Assembly: GCA_030681635.1 (NCBI GenBank)
Contig: JAUXRT010000411.1
Location: forward strand, 1 to 8,280
Length of the DNA stretch: 8,280 nucleotides
Direction of reading: 5' to 3'
Source of the DNA: Reyranella sp.
GTDB lineage: Bacteria > Pseudomonadota > Alphaproteobacteria > Reyranellales > Reyranellaceae
The position numbers and the translations under genes are program-made. Positions 5,777 through 8,280 of this stretch are shown here, one piece after another (the first letter of the stretch is position 1; every line of letters begins with the position of its first letter). The notes under the pieces are model-generated. The model did no database searches, was not told the origin of the DNA, and saw nothing but the letters and a program-made list of their open reading frames with translations.

Positions 5777-7015
5777 ATGGGCGAACGCCCCAACCTGATC
5801 CTGACCACGCGCCTGGGCGTCCGGCCGCTCGGCGTGCGCGGCGATCCGCTGCATGCCGTGGCTGGCCAACTCCTGTCCGTGATTCGCCGCCGTCTGGGCG
5901 ACGGCCCTGCCGATCTGCTGGCCGAGCCGCAGATGCGCGAATCGGACGACGGGATCGACTGGTATGCCGCGCGCCCGGGCGTTGTCCGCCGCCTTGCCGA
6001 ACTCAGCGAAGGCGAACGCGCCGAAGCATTGGCGACGGTCGAAACCCATCTCGCCGCCATCCGCGCGCTGGGTGCGCAACTGCAATCACCCGACGCGAGC
6101 GAGGAGGCACACCTGATCGGGCGCTCGCTCGAACTCGCGACGGCCCGCCCTTCCGACGACTTCATCTATATGGTCGATCGCCAGCCCGTCATCGTCGCCT
6201 GGGGTTACGAAGCCGACGCTGCCCAGAGCCTTCAGACCTTCGCGTCGCCGCCCGTGCCCAGGATGGAAGGGCCGGTCGCCACATTCGCGAGCGCCCCCAT
6301 GGCGGCCCTGCCGGCCCGCCTCGGTTGGTCGCGTTGGCTGAGCGCCTTGCTGTTCGGCCTTCTGCTCCTGCTCCTCCTGCTGATCACCTCGTGGCTGTTG
6401 CGCGCCTGCGTCCCGGTCGATCCGACACTGAATGTCGCGACCATCGAAACGCCGGCGCCACCGGCGCCCGAGGCGCCGCCCGACCCAACACCGCTCCTGA
6501 AGGCATCGCTCGATGAGGCGCAGGGCGACGACAAACGGCTCAAGGCCGAACTCGCCGCTCTCCAGGTCGATCTCAAGGGCAAGCTGGATCAATGCAAGCC
6601 GATCGAGCCGCCCAAGCCGCCGCCCCCTCCGCCACCGCCGCAGGTTGCGGCCAAGCCCCCGCCGGCGCCTGCACCGCCGCCGCCTGCGGCGCCACCGACC
6701 AATCGGCCGCCACCGGGTCAGCTGCCCTGCAATTGGGCCGGCGATTCCGGTGGCGAGGGCATTACGCGCAACAAGCACTATCTGGGCGACAAGCCTGGTT
6801 TTGTCGCCATCAACTACAATCTGTATGTACGGCCCGACGACATTAAGGTCATCTATCGCGGCCAGGTGCTCAACGGCACCGGCGGACCGCGCAGCGGCCG
6901 CGGCGGGTTCGGCTTCGACTGGAAGCCGGTTGCCGGGGATTATTCGGTCGATGTCATCGTAACAGGCGAGCAGATGGGCACACGTTGGAACTACGCCATA
7001 ACCTGCCCACGTTGA
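5777..7015 (+). CDS. SrfA-like single-pass membrane protein with proline-rich spacer and two-cysteine C-terminal domain
   Basis: Function unknown. It is 412 aa from ATG 5777; that start is supported because its first 64 residues align without gaps to the next gene from Met1 (27 identities by hand count). The frame is open back to 5651, but that overlaps hmuV. Residues 1-185 are a soluble, probably cytoplasmic domain with G-D-P (22-24), A-G-Q-L (29-32), A-D-L-L-A (45-49) and I-D-W-Y-A (60-64). One transmembrane helix at about 187-208 is almost all Leu. Then come a short Pro stretch (224-238), a Lys/Glu/Leu helix with coiled-coil look (240-272), and a very proline-rich spacer (275-313). A C-terminal domain of about 95 residues begins at Cys318 and ends at Cys410, with alternating hydrophobic beta-like strands, possibly a disulfide-closed sandwich outside the membrane. 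The N-terminal domain resembles the SrfA family as remembered; the C-terminal half does not. No strong ribosome site is visible. Confidence 0.8.
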   Translation: MGERPNLILTTRLGVRPLGVRGDPLHAVAGQLLSVIRRRLGDGPADLLAEPQMRESDDGIDWYAARPGVVRRLAELSEGERAEALATVETHLAAIRALGAQLQSPDASEEAHLIGRSLELATARPSDDFIYMVDRQPVIVAWGYEADAAQSLQTFASPPVPRMEGPVATFASAPMAALPARLGWSRWLSALLFGLLLLLLLLITSWLLRACVPVDPTLNVATIETPAPPAPEAPPDPTPLLKASLDEAQGDDKRLKAELAALQVDLKGKLDQCKPIEPPKPPPPPPPPQVAAKPPPAPAPPPPAAPPTNRPPPGQLPCNWAGDSGGEGITRNKHYLGDKPGFVAINYNLYVRPDDIKVIYRGQVLNGTGGPRSGRGGFGFDWKPVAGDYSVDVIVTGEQMGTRWNYAITCPR

Positions 7016-7019
7016 GGAA
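7014..7019 (+). promoter_or_regulatory. Ribosome binding site of the second SrfA-like gene
   Basis: GAGGAA lies 5 nt before ATG 7025 and overlaps the TGA stop (7013-7015) of the gene before, so the two genes are almost certainly on one transcript, with re-initiation likely. Confidence 0.75.
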
Positions 7020-7024
7020 CAGAA

Positions 7025-8280
7025 ATGGCCGCAGGTCCGCTTCTCGTAAGTGAACCGCTCCAGCGCTACCGCGCGCTGGGCTTGGCAGGTGATCCCGTGT
7101 GGCGCGCCGCCGGCCAGTTGCGCGCCGCCATTGCCGCGCGCCTGTCGCGCGAGCATGCCGATCTGCTGGCGATCCCCGAGGTCGATCCCACGGGACGCCG
7201 CATCGACTGGTATGCGCCTTTTGAGGGCGAAGCCCGCCGCCTCTCCGAAACCAGTGGCGCCGAACACGCGCAGGTACTCGACAAGGTTCAACGCCTGCAC
7301 GGCGACCTGGCACGATTGGCTGACTCGATGGAGTCACCGGAACGTTCCAGCGCCGAACGAAACTTCGCCCGCCTGCTGCGCCACGCCCTCACCGCGCCTG
7401 GCGAGGAGACGCTCTACCTCGTGGACGGCAAGCCGGTCATGACCTTCTGGGGCTTTACCGCCGACGCCAGCCTGCCCGGTGCCTTTCTCGCCAGCCCGCC
7501 CGTGCCGCCGGCTGTCGCGCGCCCTGAAGCAGTGATGGTCTCCGCTCCTGCGCTGGCCGCTGTCGGCCCTCGCACGAGCTGGTGGCAGTGGCTTCTGCTC
7601 GCGCTGCTGCTGCTGCTGATGCTGGCGCTGCTCGCCTGGCTGGTGCGGCCCTATCTGCCGCGCTTGGAACCCTATCTCGAAGCCGAAGCCCGGGAACGGG
7701 CACTCAGCCTCTCCGTGCGCCAACCGCTCGAGTTGCAGCAGACGCGCGCCGGCACGCTGCTGCAGGACAATGAGAACCTGCGGATGGAGCTGGCGCGCCT
7801 CACCGACGATCTGGCGCGGCGCGGCGGCGATTGCGCGGCCGGCATCGTCGGACCGGGCGGCGTGATCGCGGGCGGCGTCATCCCCGGCGCGCCGATCGAG
7901 CGCGGCGCCGGACCGGAACCGGTCCCGCCTCCCGGCGTTAACGTTGCCGACAAGACCGACGGCAGGAACGACGTGAAGGCGCCCGACGGGCAGGACAAGA
8001 ACAAGGGTGCCGGCGCGCAAAATGATCCGAAGAACGAACCGAAGAAGGACGAGCCCAAGCCGATGGTCGTGCCGCCGGAAGCCAAGCAGAAGCAGGATCT
8101 CGCGTTTCTGAAGGGCGACTGGCGCTCCCGCACCGGATTGGCAACGGCCAGCGGCGAGAAGGATTTGCGCCCCAGCTATACGCTGGACGACAAGGGCAAG
8201 GGTAAGGTGAGCTTCGTGCAGAAGAACGGCGCTGCCTGCGAGGCCCCGGCCGAGGCGCGCTGGGACAACGGCAAACTGGT
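7025..8280 (+). CDS. srfA: SrfA family membrane protein, 5' part (runs off the window)
   Basis: From ATG 7025 the frame stays open to the window end: 418 codons plus two bases, with no stop seen. Residues 1-185 match the previous gene: R-A-L-G (16-19), G-D-P-V (22-25), A-A-G-Q-L-R-A-A-I (28-36), A-D-L-L-A-I-P (45-51), I-D-W-Y-A-P (60-65). A transmembrane helix lies at about 187-207, then a leucine/charged helix with coiled-coil look (215-265), a Gly-rich part (273-296), and a hydrophilic Lys/Asp/Pro linker (300-355). A last domain starts at about 359 with F-L-K-G-D-W-R-S and carries Cys405; it continues past 8280. The A-L-G..G-x-P-V..A-x-Q-L-R..A-I-P..D-W-Y-A-P pattern and the F-L-x-G-x-W-R-S-R-T-G-L start of the C-terminal part recall SrfA, first gene of srfABC loci in enterobacteria and other proteobacteria. 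This is recognised from memory, not by search. The biochemical function of SrfA is not established, so none is assigned. Confidence 0.82.
   Translation, partial: MAAGPLLVSEPLQRYRALGLAGDPVWRAAGQLRAAIAARLSREHADLLAIPEVDPTGRRIDWYAPFEGEARRLSETSGAEHAQVLDKVQRLHGDLARLADSMESPERSSAERNFARLLRHALTAPGEETLYLVDGKPVMTFWGFTADASLPGAFLASPPVPPAVARPEAVMVSAPALAAVGPRTSWWQWLLLALLLLLMLALLAWLVRPYLPRLEPYLEAEARERALSLSVRQPLELQQTRAGTLLQDNENLRMELARLTDDLARRGGDCAAGIVGPGGVIAGGVIPGAPIERGAGPEPVPPPGVNVADKTDGRNDVKAPDGQDKNKGAGAQNDPKNEPKKDEPKPMVVPPEAKQKQDLAFLKGDWRSRTGLATASGEKDLRPSYTLDDKGKGKVSFVQKNGAACEAPAEARWDNGKL

Noticed and set aside
7604..7618. Five CTG repeats as a possible phase-variation tract
   Set aside because: It is a trinucleotide run encoding leucines in the membrane helix; slippage would not shift the frame, and leucine helices often give this pattern.
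1..8280. CRISPR arrays, tRNA/rRNA genes, insertion sequences, attachment sites
   Set aside because: No spaced direct repeats, no cloverleaf or rRNA-like stretch, no transposase motifs or terminal inverted repeats were seen, and nearly all bases are in genes.

Overview
This is a GC-rich, gene-dense proteobacterial window with every convincing gene on the + strand. Gene order, codon use and protein style suggest an alphaproteobacterium of the Rhodospirillales/Hyphomicrobiales kind. That placement is inference: there is no rRNA or marker gene here to fix it.

Positions 1-5721 hold most of a haem acquisition operon. In order they are: the 3' half of a TonB-dependent outer-membrane haem/haemoglobin receptor; a dedicated TonB-family energy transducer; HmuS (cytoplasmic haem-handling/degrading protein); HmuT (periplasmic haem-binding protein); HmuU (FecCD-type permease); and HmuV (ABC ATPase). 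The genes overlap or nearly touch: 7-nt overlap, 14-nt gap, 1-nt overlap, 4-nt overlap, 4-nt overlap. They should be transcribed together and partly translationally coupled. Together they move haem across the outer membrane (receptor with TonB), through the periplasm (HmuT), across the inner membrane (HmuUV), and hand it to HmuS. The operon promoter, any Fur/Irr/RirA-type site, the receptor plug and TonB box, and exbB/exbD are not in the window.

After a 55-nt gap with a possible extended -10 promoter, positions 5777-8280 hold two tandem paralogous membrane proteins, the second cut off by the window end. Both have a cytoplasmic-looking N-terminal domain of about 185 residues with a shared I-D-W-Y-A motif at residues 60-64, then one transmembrane helix at nearly the same position (about 187-208). 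Their C-terminal halves are completely different. The shared N-terminal domain, and the C-terminal part of the second copy, look like the SrfA family (first gene of srfABC-type loci), recognised from memory of that family. The first copy instead ends in a long proline-rich spacer and a small domain bounded by two cysteines. This pair is the least understood part of the window and the best place to look for something new.

No RNA genes, mobile elements, CRISPR arrays or convincing intrinsic terminators were seen. There is no non-coding stretch longer than 55 nt.
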